Assembly (NCBI RefSeq): GCF_045679555.1 | Contig: NC_092090.1 | Coordinates: 32,063,288 to 32,127,287 of the forward strand | Length of the DNA stretch: 64,000 nt | Origin: Salvelinus alpinus | Taxonomy: Eukaryota > Chordata > Actinopteri > Salmoniformes > Salmonidae | Direction of reading: 5' to 3' | In this document: positions 11,901-21,947 of the stretch, piece after piece | Position numbering within the stretch: position 1 is the first letter of the stretch | How the letters are laid out: every line of letters begins with the position of its first letter | The notes under the pieces: generated by a model | What the model saw: the letters and a program-made list of their open reading frames with translations, nothing else | Told to the model about the DNA's origin: nothing | Database searches by the model: none | Position numbers and translations under genes: made by a program

Positions 11901-13105
11901 TAGCTTTCCTACTGAGCTACAGTATCTAAACTGTTTCCCAGAATGACCTGCTTTTCCTGAAGGTGACCAGTCAGCTTCATCACCTCAGTATAAAGTGTGC
12001 TATCCACGTCCTCCACGTCAACAAGTTCAACCCACACTGCCTCCGACGAAGGCCTGGAGAGGAGGTGAGAGGGTAGGGACCCTAAGGTGGGGGGAGGAGG
12101 GAAATTATTGACTAAGGGGAAAAGTTGGAATGATGGATGAGAAATTAGTTAAACAAATCTTAACGAGGAACTCTCTCATTTCGCTCTCTCCCTGGGCAGA
12201 GGAACCCCTCTCCCTCAGAGGTGATCCAATGGTCCAACCATCGTGTGATGGAGTGGCTTCGGGCAGTGGACCTGGCTGAGTATGCACCCAACCTACGGGG
12301 CAGTGGGGTCCATGGAGGTCTCATTGTGAGTGGACTGCACCTCAGAACATGCATGCGTCCCAATTCCCCAAACTTTTCTGAAGTGTGCAGCTGCACACCC
12401 CCTGTCATCTGCAGGAACACACTTTGGAAGAAGACAGGAGAATCGGGATGCAGCACTTAAAAATGGTTGTGTTCCTACCTGAGTGAGCTCCAGCCCTCTC
12501 CTCTACCCCTGTACTTTAGATTCTGGAGCTGCGGTTCAGCTCTGATACCCTGGCCATGCTGCTGAACATCCCCCCTCAGAAGACCCTGCTCCGCCGACAC
12601 CTGGCCACCGCCTTCACTGCCCTGGTGGGGACGCAGGCCTCTCTGGAGAAACGGGAGTATGCCAACGCCACCGGCCATGCACCCCTCACTACCGCCGCCA
12701 AAGTCCGGGTACGACTGCTGTGTGTCCATGGAAGAGGGCCTGTGATTACCCTATAATGTGTGAATACTGTGTACATGTAATGACATCTGCCTAATGTTCT
12801 TATATTGCGTTTTAGAAATAATCCACAGTAGTTATTGTTCAATGTACATACTGTGTATAGAGACCCCTAGCTTAAGCTCTTGTCTTCCTGTATTATTTCA
12901 GCCCAAGAAGCTTGGTTTCACCCACTTCAGTCACCTGAGGAAGAGGAGGCCGGATGACTTGGCGGACTACATCTGCCCAATAGACAGTGGGGGCCTTTCA
13001 GCCATGAATGGGGTTTCCCACCGGCCGTACACAGGGGTCCGAGGCCTTAGCCCCATCCTGGACAGAGAGCCAGAGAGGCGGGAGCAGGTGGGGCCCAAAA
13101 GCTGA
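5872..13105 (+). CDS. ppfibp2: Liprin-beta-2-like gene (PPFIBP2 family), 3' half, spliced
   Basis: Fifteen exons are visible: 5872-5947, 6099-6223, 6490-6557, 6676-6736, 6884-6925, 7123-7252, 8756-8891, 9045-9173, 10940-11090, 11408-11519, 11694-11782, 11942-12064, 12200-12325, 12520-12708 and 12902-13105. All have AG/GT borders and matching phases. They sum to 1761 bases: 586 codons and a TGA. The first exon (DRRIEELTLLL...) is the end of the liprin coiled coil. It is followed by a Ser-rich linker, a KLWGK...RRGGLRATAGPRL block and three SAM domains. The C-terminal phrases DYICP and RGLSP, and the QVGPKS end, favour liprin-beta-2 over beta-1. Liprins-beta are cytoplasmic scaffolds that bind liprin-alpha and act at cell-matrix and synaptic sites. 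About the first 290 residues lie outside the window. The paralogue (a or b) cannot be told. Confidence 0.88.
6099..6223 (+). CDS. ppfibp2: ppfibp2 exon: Ser/Thr-rich linker
   Basis: The acceptor is CTGATAG and the donor GTGGGT; the exon enters in phase 1 and leaves in phase 0. The product is low complexity (STPSSSSEEREHG), as expected for the disordered linker between the coiled coil and the SAM domains. Confidence 0.75.
6490..6557 (+). CDS. ppfibp2: ppfibp2 exon: linker
   Basis: 68 bases after GGTCCAG with donor GTGAGA, leaving in phase 2. It encodes MSFSSSSPQLVSHLP... Its assignment rests on splice signals and phase continuity with its neighbours. Confidence 0.7.
6676..6736 (+). CDS. ppfibp2: ppfibp2 exon: linker with SSSMDNL motif
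   Basis: 61 bases between ATCAG and GTAGTG. In the phase set by the previous exon it reads WTHPRLLSSSMDNLQNGSSS. The other frame is also open, but only this one keeps the downstream phases. Confidence 0.72.
6884..6925 (+). CDS. ppfibp2: ppfibp2 micro-exon, 14 codons
   Basis: 42 bases between a CTCTAG acceptor and a GTATTA donor, encoding HVVVIPVEAEVSTE. The exon is in phase 0 at both ends, so it could be skipped without a frameshift. Confidence 0.65.
7123..7252 (+). CDS. ppfibp2: ppfibp2 exon: acidic linker
   Basis: The acceptor is CTCCAG and the donor GTAAGC; it leaves in phase 1. It encodes NGPVDNRCQTLPVKTAFPEH and an acidic, Ser-rich tail. Confidence 0.78.
7593..7750. repeat. Degenerate intronic minisatellite
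   Basis: Within the ppfibp2 intron, diverged copies of an AACCCCACCCTCTCTC...GACCACACTCACC-like unit recur with irregular spacing. Short ORFs on either strand here reflect the repeat, not a gene. Confidence 0.4.
8756..8891 (+). CDS. ppfibp2: ppfibp2 exon: linker ending in KLWGK
   Basis: The acceptor is CTTACAG and the donor GTGAGT; it leaves in phase 2. The Ser-rich sequence ends ...NNNSIRKLWGK, a block conserved among liprins-beta just before the RATAGPRL motif. Confidence 0.85.
9045..9173 (+). CDS. ppfibp2: ppfibp2 exon: RRGGLRATAGPRL block
   Basis: The acceptor is CTCCAG and the donor GTAAGA. It encodes IRRTQSGGLHGEDLEPNQF then RRGGLRATAGPRL, the conserved liprin-beta sequence immediately upstream of SAM1. 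Confidence 0.9.
9690..9850. repeat. TAGC/GTTAGCTA-rich intronic stretch
   Basis: Several runs of GTTAGCTAGCTAGC-like sequence, a simple pattern common in salmonid introns. No gene signal. Confidence 0.5.
10328..10555 (+). mobile_element. HpaI-type tRNA-derived SINE in ppfibp2 intron
   Basis: The head GGCAGGTAGCCTGGCGGGTA continues GAGCGTTGGGCCAGTAACC and contains a B-box-like GATTGAATCCC. The body (GACGTGGATGTCG, GGCAGCCCTCGGCACCTC) and the tail (TTCAGTTGAGTGCATTCAG, ...CCCCCTTTCCC) match the other SINE copy at 31770-32030. Salmonid HpaI-type SINEs are non-coding RNA polymerase III retroelements mobilised by LINEs. Confidence 0.88.
10940..11090 (+). CDS. ppfibp2: ppfibp2 exon: SAM domain 1, first part
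   Basis: The acceptor is TATCAG and the donor GTTATT, which is weak, but the boundary fits the conserved liprin exon end at DFEK. It encodes NTPFSQWTREQVCGWLEDYG and the rest of the first SAM helices. Confidence 0.92.
11408..11519 (+). CDS. ppfibp2: ppfibp2 exon: SAM domain 1, second part
   Basis: The acceptor is TCCACAG and the donor GTACGT. It encodes EMGIKHPLHRKKLQLALRGF, the C-terminal helix of SAM1, then the linker to HIWVTR. Confidence 0.93.
11694..11782 (+). CDS. ppfibp2: ppfibp2 exon: SAM domain 2, first part
   Basis: The acceptor is CATGCAG and the donor GTAAGC. It encodes WLDDIGLPQYKDQFHEGRVD and GRMLQYLTV, nearly invariant in liprins. Confidence 0.95.
11942..12064 (+). CDS. ppfibp2: ppfibp2 exon: SAM domain 2, second part
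   Basis: The acceptor is TTCCCAG and the donor GTGAGA. It encodes NDLLFLKVTSQLHHLSIKCA... ending in CLRRRPGEE, which links SAM2 to SAM3. Confidence 0.94.
12200..12325 (+). CDS. ppfibp2: ppfibp2 exon: SAM domain 3, first part
   Basis: The acceptor is GGGCAG and the donor GTGAGT. It encodes VIQWSNHRVMEWLRAVDLAE and YAPNLRGSGVHGGLI, the highly conserved start of the third SAM domain. Confidence 0.95.
12520..12708 (+). CDS. ppfibp2: ppfibp2 exon: SAM domain 3, second part
   Basis: The acceptor is CTTTAG and the donor GTACGA. It encodes LLNIPPQKTLLRRHLATAF and a variable tail up to TAAKVR. Confidence 0.95.
12902..13105 (+). CDS. ppfibp2: ppfibp2 terminal exon, reference C-terminus
   Basis: After TTTCAG it encodes PKKLGFTHFSHLRKRRPDDL then DYICP, HRPYTGVRGLSP and the end EQVGPKS with TGA at 13103-13105. 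The DYICP/RGLSP spacing and the QVG...S end resemble liprin-beta-2 from other vertebrates (from memory). A second possible donor lies inside this exon at 13088 (CAG|GTGGGG). Confidence 0.92.
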   Translation, partial: PKKLGFTHFSHLRKRRPDDLADYICPIDSGGLSAMNGVSHRPYTGVRGLSPILDREPERREQVGPKS

Positions 13106-14125
13106 CACTGACACTCCCCTCAGCCAATGACTGCCAATCTTATGACTTTTAACCCTGCCCCACATGCCTATGTGAACACGCCCCCGCTCTCCCTGAATCA
13201 AGGTGCTGATTTTGTGATTCGGGGGAAATTCTAACATATTGATTTTATCACCAAATGGTTATTTGCTGGACAAGCTACAGTGTGTGAGCATATAATGATG
13301 TGTATGTACTAATTGGGTATTAGCTGGACATCCTGTATGATAATTAGCTGGATTTACTTACTTATTTACTGGATATGCTTATCAAGTAATTGACCTGGAT
13401 ACGTTGAAATCATGACTGACCTGACCGGCTAAATGAGGATTCATAATGATACGGTTGTATAATGGTTCCCTTTGAAAGCCGCTCTCTGCATTCCTGGAAA
13501 AATTAGATGGATTCAACTTTCCTATCTTCTGCCATTGCTTCAGAACATGACCTCTATGTGTTACTGACCGTTGTAGCCTTCCTCCTGACCTTGCTGGATT
13601 TACTGTAGCTTAGCTATCAACAGCCTTTCTTGAGTTATGGTACAATGTACAAAAATGAATACAAACTATATAAGCTTGTTTGATTTATTTTGTGTTTTAT
13701 TTAATAACTGGTAAATTCACAAAATACAAGGTGCTCATGATAATTCAGGTTTGCACACAATACCCAACTCGGTTAGCCTCTAATTTATATATTGAAAATA
13801 AAAATAATTTGAAGGCGCTTGCTTTTTGTAAGCTGCATGTTGGATAGTTCATTTTAATTCTAGTCCTAAATGCATTATTTATAGTGGTGGAAGATGATAG
13901 GGGTACTGGCCAAACTAAACAATGTTGACTCTTTGAAGCAAAGTGCTCTTGCTGACTCCACTAACACACATCATGGATAATAAACAATAATAATGCTACA
14001 GCGGCTTCAAATAATTATTCCATCAATGCACACCTGAATTTACAGCATTGTTACATGTATACTATCATGTGACTGCTAAGCCATGAATGCTGAAGTTTTC
14101 AGATTGCTGATTAATGTTCCATCAG
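13106..14125 (+). other. 3' UTR of the short ppfibp2 form, or intron of the long form
   Basis: AT-rich sequence without a coding signal. An AATAAA at 13797-13802 could end the short transcript. If the donor at 13088 is used, the whole stretch is an intron. Confidence 0.55.
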
Positions 14126-14176
14126 GCAACCACTGAGGACAGTTCTGTCTCCAGCTCAGACTCTGAGGACAACCTG
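14126..14176 (+). CDS. ppfibp2: ppfibp2 alternative exon, 17 codons
   Basis: Bounded by ATCAG and GTGAGT and exactly 51 bases in phase 0. It follows the cryptic donor at 13088 in frame and encodes ATTEDSSVSSSDSEDNL, an acidic, Ser-rich, phosphorylatable stretch. No transcript evidence is available here. Confidence 0.6.
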
Positions 14177-14385
14177 GTGAGTTTCAGCATTGTTTTTCAG
14201 ATAACTGAAGATATGTTATTTATCATACAGTATGTCCTTTTCCCTCATGGTGTTTGTGACACTATGGCTCAAGTTAAAATGCTACAGTAGGTATCGTTGC
14301 AACATTATGGTGTTCATTGTATCCTCAGGTCCATCATTAAAGTCATGCTTTAACATCTGTATAGTCTACATATGTGTTATTCCAG

Positions 14386-14406
14386 TGTAAAGAGACAACG
14401 CTGTGA
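14386..14406 (+). CDS. ppfibp2: ppfibp2 alternative last coding exon
   Basis: After TTCCAG it reads six codons, CKETTL, then TGA at 14404-14406. With the exon at 14126-14176 this gives an alternative C-terminus ending in E-T-T-L, which fits a class I PDZ ligand (Thr at -2, Leu at 0). Confidence 0.55.
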   Translation, partial: CKETTL

Positions 14407-14690
14407 CCAGATTCTGCTTTGGAACTTGTGAGAAGCAAAAACCAAACCAGCAGAAAGCCCTCTGTGTACTCACCCTGGTGAAGATCAGAAGTGGAGGATG
14501 GCTCTCTGAACTATATTTTTAGGTCAAAACCCCACACCATTTTTTCAGCTATGATACAGGGAAATCAGTGGCTGTAAAAAATATATATATATACAGTGTA
14601 TCAATGCAACTTCTTTGATCAAAAGTGTTATTCCGTTAATGATGAAATTGAGTGACTTATGTCAAAAATAAATGAATACAAAAAGGCAGA
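14407..14690 (+). other. Probable 3' UTR of the long ppfibp2 form
   Basis: Non-coding, with an AATAAA polyadenylation hexamer at 14667-14672. The transcript end would fall shortly after. Confidence 0.45.
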
Positions 14691-15956
14691 CGTATCCAAC
14701 AGTCGGATTGGAAGAACAAAACATGAATGACCATTTCAGACACTATTAGAGTACCAACATCTTGAAAAGTACAAACAGGATGACAGTATGTTATCTTTAT
14801 TGGGAAAGAAGTGCAAAAAAGAAATAGAAAAACATTCAACAGCGCAATCTACATTAGGACTTTTCTTGCATTTCATAATTAGCAGTTGGAGGAATGTCAC
14901 ATGATTTACCGAACTTCATAATCATTTCACTCCTCTACTTGTCCACAACTGATTTTGTAGACATGGCAGCAAAAGTTATTCTTCGTCTGTTCAATGTGAA
15001 CAATTATATCCCTGTCAAAGAACAGTTCATGACTGTCTGAAACAAGAAAAGAGGAGAAAAAAATGACGTCCTGTGATCTGTTTGACTGGTCTAGCGCTGC
15101 CCTCTACTGGTTTAAAAAGGCAAGGACATGTCTCAGGATTGGAATCCCTTTTTATTTGAGTTTTTAATAAGGAAAGAGGAATAACGCCGTTAGACAAGTA
15201 TTTTACATGAAAGGCTCAGTGTAAATGTTTCCACCTTTTAATTCTCATTACAATACATATAATACACATTGTGTATTTCAAGTGTTTGACATCGTTTCCT
15301 GGTTAGTATCTACATAACTCAAAGACCTATGCAGTTCTGTGTAGATGCGTAGTGCCATGCGTTCTATTTGCTGTCTAGTTTACTAGTGCGGCACAATCGT
15401 CAACATAATTCGTTACCACTTCTGTGTAAGTGGATATGGAGAGAAAGACCTAGAATGCATGTTGTGGATTCATTACTGTGTCTATGGTACATTTTCTTTC
15501 TCTTTCTCCTCTCTCTCTTGCAGCAGTTTACATCAGTTTCATTGACCATCAAGGATGTATTAAAGCATCTCAAAATAAAATGCCTCACATTTCCAGTATA
15601 CATAAACCAGAATATTGTTGAAGGTACAAAACCAGACTAGGGTTATATGACAATACATGTGTGTAGCCTGTATCCTGGCTACATTACCAACCTAACTGAT
15701 CATAATACCATTGTCAGCTAATTATCCCCACCTTCTTATGGGTTCATTCAACCCCCACCTCTTCCCTCAACCTCTCACCCAGGTGATCTGGTGAAATAAC
15801 GGTTAATAATGAATAGCATATCAACTATCTGTGCTGCATCCAAAGAGATAGCTAGAGGACTCATCTTTGTATCTGTGCCATAATAGCATCTGTGACAGCA
15901 TAGGCAGTGACATTGAAGCAATCTCCATTCTGAAGTAGTCAATTTTCTTCTTTATG
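14691..15956. other. Intergenic sequence
   Basis: No supported gene. An ORF at 15368-15640 shows no recognisable domain. Confidence 0.5.
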
Positions 15957-16026
15957 ATTGGCTGATCCCTCCTGATGACCCGGTTGGGCTTGACTCCAAC
16001 AGGGTTACAAGGAAGGATCAGCCAAT
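15957..16026. ncRNA. 70-nt imperfect hairpin, possible small-RNA precursor
   Basis: Arms of 31 nt (15957-15987 and 15996-16026) enclose an 8-nt loop. The outer 12 bp (ATTGGCTGATCC against GGATCAGCCAAT) are perfect and about 26 of 31 positions pair overall. The size fits a pre-miRNA-like foldback or a tiny inverted-repeat element. There is no evidence of expression. Confidence 0.3.
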
Positions 16027-17534
16027 GAAGTTGGAAGTCCCACCCAGTTGACTATGTCAGCGAGCAAGAGGTGAAGCAACAGTGAAAACTGGGCCAAAAA
16101 TCTGTTCTCCAGGTGGTGGCGGTTTTTCATTTTTTCCCGCTCACCAAGCAAGGCGTTTTTGTTTGTAGGTCATTTGCGATGTGTGGCTTACCTGATCGAA
16201 TAGAAGCTTCACAATGCTTAGGTTGTATGAGTGTAGTGATATAAGTAGGACACGTGACATCCTGGCAACTTTAAGAAAAAAACACTTTGGCCGAGATTCA
16301 AGTCATTATTCGACGTCCATCCATGTCTGCAGATGTCAGGAGATGACGGAAACCGGCCACTAGGGGCAACAGTGAGCGCTGTTACCTTCAAGTACGTTTC
16401 AGTTTTGCTGAGTGTTGTGGATGGGTGTAAGCATCTGCCACTGATTTCAAAAGATGCATGTTCAAATCCAGCAATAGAAAGTTGTTTTTGAGATTTTTTT
16501 GTTTTAAGCCTATCCCAAACATTAACCCTTACCTTAACCATTTGGCGTTAATGCCTGAACTTAAAAATCATTAAACTAAATAATGATTTCTGTCATCCTG
16601 AGGTGTAGGTTACATCTCACTTTCCAGAGTGCAAACTTGTGAACAAAGGATTTCTGTTAATGTAACTCTGTGCAGCCAATGACAATGTCTGCTTTTGGTA
16701 TAATGCTGGGAGCCACTTGTGGATTTTATAGCTCTAATGCAGTTCCACCTCTGACACGTCAAAACAACCCCTATGTGCAGGGGTGCAACTTTGGTTTTAA
16801 AAGCGGGGGGGACGTTTATCATTTAAACATTTTTTATTATCCAGTCGGATAAACACTCCAAACAGCCTACCCGACGCTCGGAGGCGTCTGCATGGTCCTG
16901 AAGCACACCGTCTGCATGGTCCTGAAGCACACCGTCTGCATGCCTCATTTTGTATCACATTCCAATGATAAAATAGGTTGGGACAAAAATGCAATTTCAG
17001 GATGTGGGGGGGACATTTAGTGCGGCCACTTTAGAATCTGGTCAATATAATGGATAATCTGTGACTACATTAAAATGGTGGAAGCCCTCAATGGCGCTAT
17101 GCATGCCTTTTGACCACTGGAGGCATCTATCATTCTCTATGGCTGCAACCTTTTGTCAACGTCTCTAGCCCCGTTCATACCTGGTGCTAACATGCATTAT
17201 TTATCCTGATTGTGCCCACATTTGTAGACCGGTGTAGACCACATGGCGGTTGTCAGGCATGCATTGTGTATGCATATCTCAGAAGTGTAGACGGAACTGG
17301 ACAGTCAAACCATTAAAATAATCATTAGCCCGCCCTCTAAAAATCTGGTCACAATGTGGACACAGTGGATGGATAAGAGACACATTTTAATGCCAAGTGT
17401 AGAAGTGACAAATCTTGATCAGATAGTGATTGGTTCATCTTGATCGGATGACCATAACCACATGTTAGTGCAAAGGATTCTGTTTCAGTGGTTGTCCTAA
17501 TGTCCTGCAGTTTGCCAGCCGAGGACAGTGGTCA
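16027..17534. other. Intergenic, repeat-like
   Basis: No gene. Parts (about 16260-16650) look like a dispersed salmonid repeat (GTTCAAATCCAGCAATAG region). A 24-bp unit (TGCATGGTCCTGAAGCACAC plus CGTC) is repeated twice at about 16888-16935. Confidence 0.4.
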
Positions 17535-18655
17535 TGTCCCCTCTGGAGCCATCTCCTCCTAAAACCACCTCCCCTCTGGAGCCCTCTGCTCCTGCAGTCT
17601 ACAGCCACCTCCCATCTAGAGCCCTCTACTCCTGCAGTCTACAGCCACCTCCCCTTTGGAGCCCTCTCCTCCTGCAGTCATCTCCCTTCTGGAGACCTCT
17701 CCTCCTGAAGCCACCTCCCCTCTGGAGCCCTCTCCTCCTGCAGTCTACAGCCACCTCCCCTCTGGAGCACTCTCCAACTGCAGTCTACAGAAATCTCCCC
17801 TTTGGAGCCCGCTCTTCCTGCATTCACCACCCCTCTGGAGCCCTCTCCTCCTGAAGCCACCTCCCCTCTGGAGCTCCCCCCACCTACAGTCACCTCCCCT
17901 CTGGAGCCTTCTCCAACAGTCACCTCCCCTCTGGAGCTCTCTCCTCTTGAAGTCACCTCCCCTCTGGAGCCCTCTCCTCCTGAAGTCACCTCCCCTCTGG
18001 AGCCTTCTCCAACAGTCACCTCCCCTCTGGAGCCCTCTCCTCCTGAAGTCACCTCCCCTCTGGAGCCCTCTCCTCCTGAAGCCACCTCCCCTCTGGAGCT
18101 CCCCCCACCTACAGTCACCTCCCCTTTGGAGCCTTCCCCAACAGTCACCTCCCCTCTGGAGCTCTCTCCTCCTGAAGTCATCTCCCATCTGGAGCCTTCT
18201 CCAACAGTCACCTCCCCTCTGGAGCCTTCTCCAACAGTCACTCCCCTCTGGAGCCTTCCCCAACAGTCACCTCCCCTCTGGAGCTCCCCCCACCTACAGT
18301 CACCTCCCTCTGGAGCCTTCCCCAACAGTCACCTCCCCTCTGGAGCCTTCTCCAACAGTCACCTCCCCTCTGGAGCCTTCCCCAACAGTCACCTCCCCTC
18401 TGGAGCTCTCTCCTCCTGAAGTCACCTCCCATCTGGAGCCTTCTCCAACAGTCACCTCCCCTCTGGAGCCGTCACCAACAGTCACCTCCCATCTGGAGCC
18501 TTCTCCTCCTACAGTCATCTCCCATCTGGAGCCCTCTCCTCCTGCAGCCACCTCCCCTCTGGAGCCCTCTCCTTTAGCAGTCACCTCTTGAGCCCTGTCC
18601 TTCTGCAATCACCAGCCCTCTGGAGCCCTCTACTCCTGCAGAACAGCCTCAACTA
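17535..18655. repeat. 1.1-kb GC-rich minisatellite, open in several frames
   Basis: Tens of copies of a roughly 30-33 bp unit built on CACCTCCCCTCTGGAGCC plus a variable CTCCAACAGT or CTCCTCCTGAAGT ending. Because many units are multiples of three, long ORFs open on both strands (311 codons at 17656-18591, PLEPSPTVTS repeats). Indels move the repeat between frames and no start context, splice signal or domain supports a protein. Most likely a hypervariable non-coding VNTR. Confidence 0.85.
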
Positions 18656-21304
18656 GACCAAACACAATAATTAATGAATCTTTTACCTCTGCATATCATT
18701 AGTTCCCTAACGAAGGACATCCAGATCAATGATTGGAAATGACAAGATCATAAATAAATTAGTCCCACCGATAGTGTGCCACACCAATCAATGGCCCATG
18801 TTAAATGCTTATTAGAGGAAGAGAGGAGGAGGGAAAGGAGTGGGTGTGGAGGATGGGATAGGTTGGAGGGTACAGGGATGAGGCCGAGGCTGGAGGGGAG
18901 ACGGGGTATATATAAAGATATTGTTCTGTGGGTTAAACTGTAGGAGGTTGTCTGTATGTGACTGGCCTTATACATGTGGTAGTTTCAGAAAAGTTTGGCA
19001 ACGGCGGTAATGTAAATATCATGTTGGACTGTGAAGATTGGGCTGATGTTCCACACCAGCAGGTGTCAGTATTGTCTGTAGAATACAGTAGGTTGCCGTG
19101 ACAAAGCCTACTAACACCACTTATAACACTGAGTTATGTCGTTGATTGCTATTTTTCTACAATTATGGAATGTGCTGTCAGGCCATTATAATCTCTCAAA
19201 TGCCATTCACAACTAAGAGAAATGAGTGTCATTAAATAATGTTGACTGAAAGTGCCCATTGTCATCTAACAAAGGTTGGACCTTGCTGAAAGTAAACACT
19301 TCATAGTCGATTTACAGAATGATAATGAGAACTCTTGTCTTTCAATGTTCCTTTCCCCACGTACTTTGTAATGGTAGTTCCCAGTCCTGCTGGTGTTAGT
19401 CAGGGCATCAGCGGGGTCATGGTAATACTACCCCTGTTATAACCTCTCATCTCAATGTAACACATTTGTCAGGACATACGTGATGACAACACCCCCCAAA
19501 TGTCTCTCTGACGGGCAGGAGGTGAACGGGGGTGTAATGCCAACACAGAGGACATGATTGGATGTCACGGCACCGGTCAAGCACGAAGGCTCATCTTGCG
19601 TGGTCCGATGGACACTTATTTAACGGGACGTCACAGTCAGGATGGTCATTGGCCGGAAGACAGATGCCCTAATGGGATCAGACACAGTGTTTCAACTCAA
19701 CCGCCCAAATATGGTGGGGACAAAAGAGCATTCTGTGTGGAAACAACCTTAAAGCTGGGGGTATGTCTTTGAACAGCCCTGTAAGTGTTAGCAGTAAGTA
19801 GAAAGACCTTTCCTCTCCTCCATTTTGGCCTGTTTCCCTCCTGTAATGTTTGCGTGTATGTGCGTGTGTGTGTGCGCGTGTAGAGGGAAGGCCTTGTTTA
19901 TAATGGTGCGTCTTAGCTAATTTCGGTAATGTGATCCAGCTCCCATTGGCTGACAGTTTAATGACTATTATTTGTGTCACCCTCCCTCATAAAGCATTGG
20001 CTGTAAATGGCAGTGTGCAGGAAACTAGGGTATGAATGACAGCACGCCTTGCTATATGATATCTATTGTTTTAATTAAGTGAAAGTGATTGTGACATTTA
20101 TTGGATTCCAAGTTACTTGTTAATGGCAGTCGGGAAAAAAGTCTGAGTAAATTATCATTGCTTATATTACATAAATAATTTGTAAACCCTTTGCTAATGA
20201 TTACACATTATTCTCCCACTGTGCCTGTCCATTCACTTGAAATATATCACATCTAAAAACATTGGATCGGAAATGCATTGAAAAAATGACCATCTTGACA
20301 TAGTCCTATTGCGCTTATAAGTGTGCCTGCTTGCTTTTTTGTGTGTTGTTGGTGTTTTACAATTGTTACATATTTTTTTTAATCAAACCTGTGTCCTTTC
20401 TGTAAAGAGCAAACTTGCATTCTCTATCAAGAGTTAGTGTTAGAAGTCCCAGTAACAACCAAATCCCAAAGCACCTCCCTTCATCACCCTGTCGGTGTGT
20501 CTGTCTGTTTGATCCTTGAGCTCTCTCAGATGTCTGGAGCGGAGCGTGATCATGTTGTTGTATGATGTCACTGGTCATTCTCGTCAACAGGCTTGCCACC
20601 AGCTTGCCAGTTTGGGGAACATATTCCTTGGCAGGGTGGCACGTTCGTCACACACTGGTCGCTGGGCGAGCCAAGGTCGGATCTGTCTCCCACACACCAG
20701 TGTTTTCTGACAGGCCTGCCACAACGATGATTGCGTAATGCGGACGCGGCCAAGCGGCCTGCGAGCCAAGCCTGACATGCCGTCAAAAGGAGCAGCCAGA
20801 CGTCCGCGTAAGCCTCCTTTTGCCTTGTCAAACCTCACAGCCTATCTTGTCCTATACGGCTTTGCTGTGTCAAGACCTCTGTGTTTCCATCCAACCTGCC
20901 TGTCTGTCTGTCTGTCGCAACCTTCACTGTATCAAATGGAGCAATCCTATCTGTGTGTCTCTCGGTTTTATATTTTGTGTTTCTCTAGCATTAAAGCTGC
21001 AATATGTACCTTTTTGGGCGACCTGACCAAATGCACATAGAAATGTGTGTTATAGACCTGTCATTATCACTGAAAGCAAGTCTAAGAAGTGATAGAACAG
21101 ATCTATGTCGCTATTTCTATCCTGCCCGTGCTTAAGTTTTGTTTTTGCATCTTTTACTTTCAGTTTTGTTCACCAGCTTCAAACAGCTGAAAATGCATTA
21201 TTTTTGTTTATGGGAAAGATACTTCAAAGCGGTTTAGATGGTACAATGATTCTCTACACTATACATATTTTGTGACATAAACTGAAATTAGGCAAAATAT
21301 AAAA
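18656..21304. other. Intergenic, with stretches resembling conserved non-coding DNA
   Basis: No gene seen. The part at about 19900-20260 is non-repetitive and rich in TAATTA/ATTA-type sites (TGTTTTAATTAAGTGAAAG). It looks like a developmental enhancer, but that is an impression only. Confidence 0.4.
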
Positions 21305-21947
21305 TTAATTTTTTTTATTTTTTATTTCACCTTATTTAAACCGGTTAGGCCAGTTGAAAACAAGTTCTCATTTACAACTGCAACATGGCCAAGATAAAGC
21401 AAAGCAGTGCGACACAAACAACACAGAGTTACACATGGAATAAACAAACGTATAGTCAATAACACAATAGAAAAGTCTAGATACAGTGTGTGCAAATGGC
21501 GTGAGGAGGTAAGGCAATACATAGGCCATAGTAGCGAAGTAAATGCAATTTAGCAAATTAACACTGGAGTGATAGATGTGCAGATGATGATGTGCAATTA
21601 GAAATACTGGTGTGCAAAAAAGTAAATAAAAACAATATGGGGATGAGGTAGGTAGATTGGATAAGATATTTACAGATGGGCTGTGTACAGCTGCAGCGAT
21701 CGTTAAGCTGCTCAGATAGCTGATGCTTAAAGTTAGTGAGGGAGATATGTCTCCAACTTCAGCGATTTTTGCAATTCGTTCCAGTCATTGGCAGCAGAGA
21801 ACTGGAAGGAAAGGCGGCCAAAGATGTTGGCTTTGGGGATGACCAGTGAGATATACCTGCTGGAGCGCGTGCTACGGGTGGGTGTTGTTATGGTGACCAG
21901 TGAGCTGAGATAAGGCGGAGCTTTACCTAGCAAAGACTTAAAGATGA
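21305..21947 (-). mobile_element. LINE family B, truncated 3' end
   Basis: Reverse orientation. The 3' end, seen as ATTTCACCTTATTTAAACC at about 21324, and the C-terminal reverse-transcriptase ORF tail (LLGKAPPYLSSLV, SAANDWNELQ) match the larger copy at 49346-52140. The matching sequence stops near 21947, where the copy was truncated, as is usual for LINE insertions. Confidence 0.8.

Noticed and set aside
17656-18591. 311-codon ORF as a real proline-rich protein
   Set aside because: It lies entirely within a minisatellite, other frames on both strands are equally open, and no start context, splice site or domain supports it.
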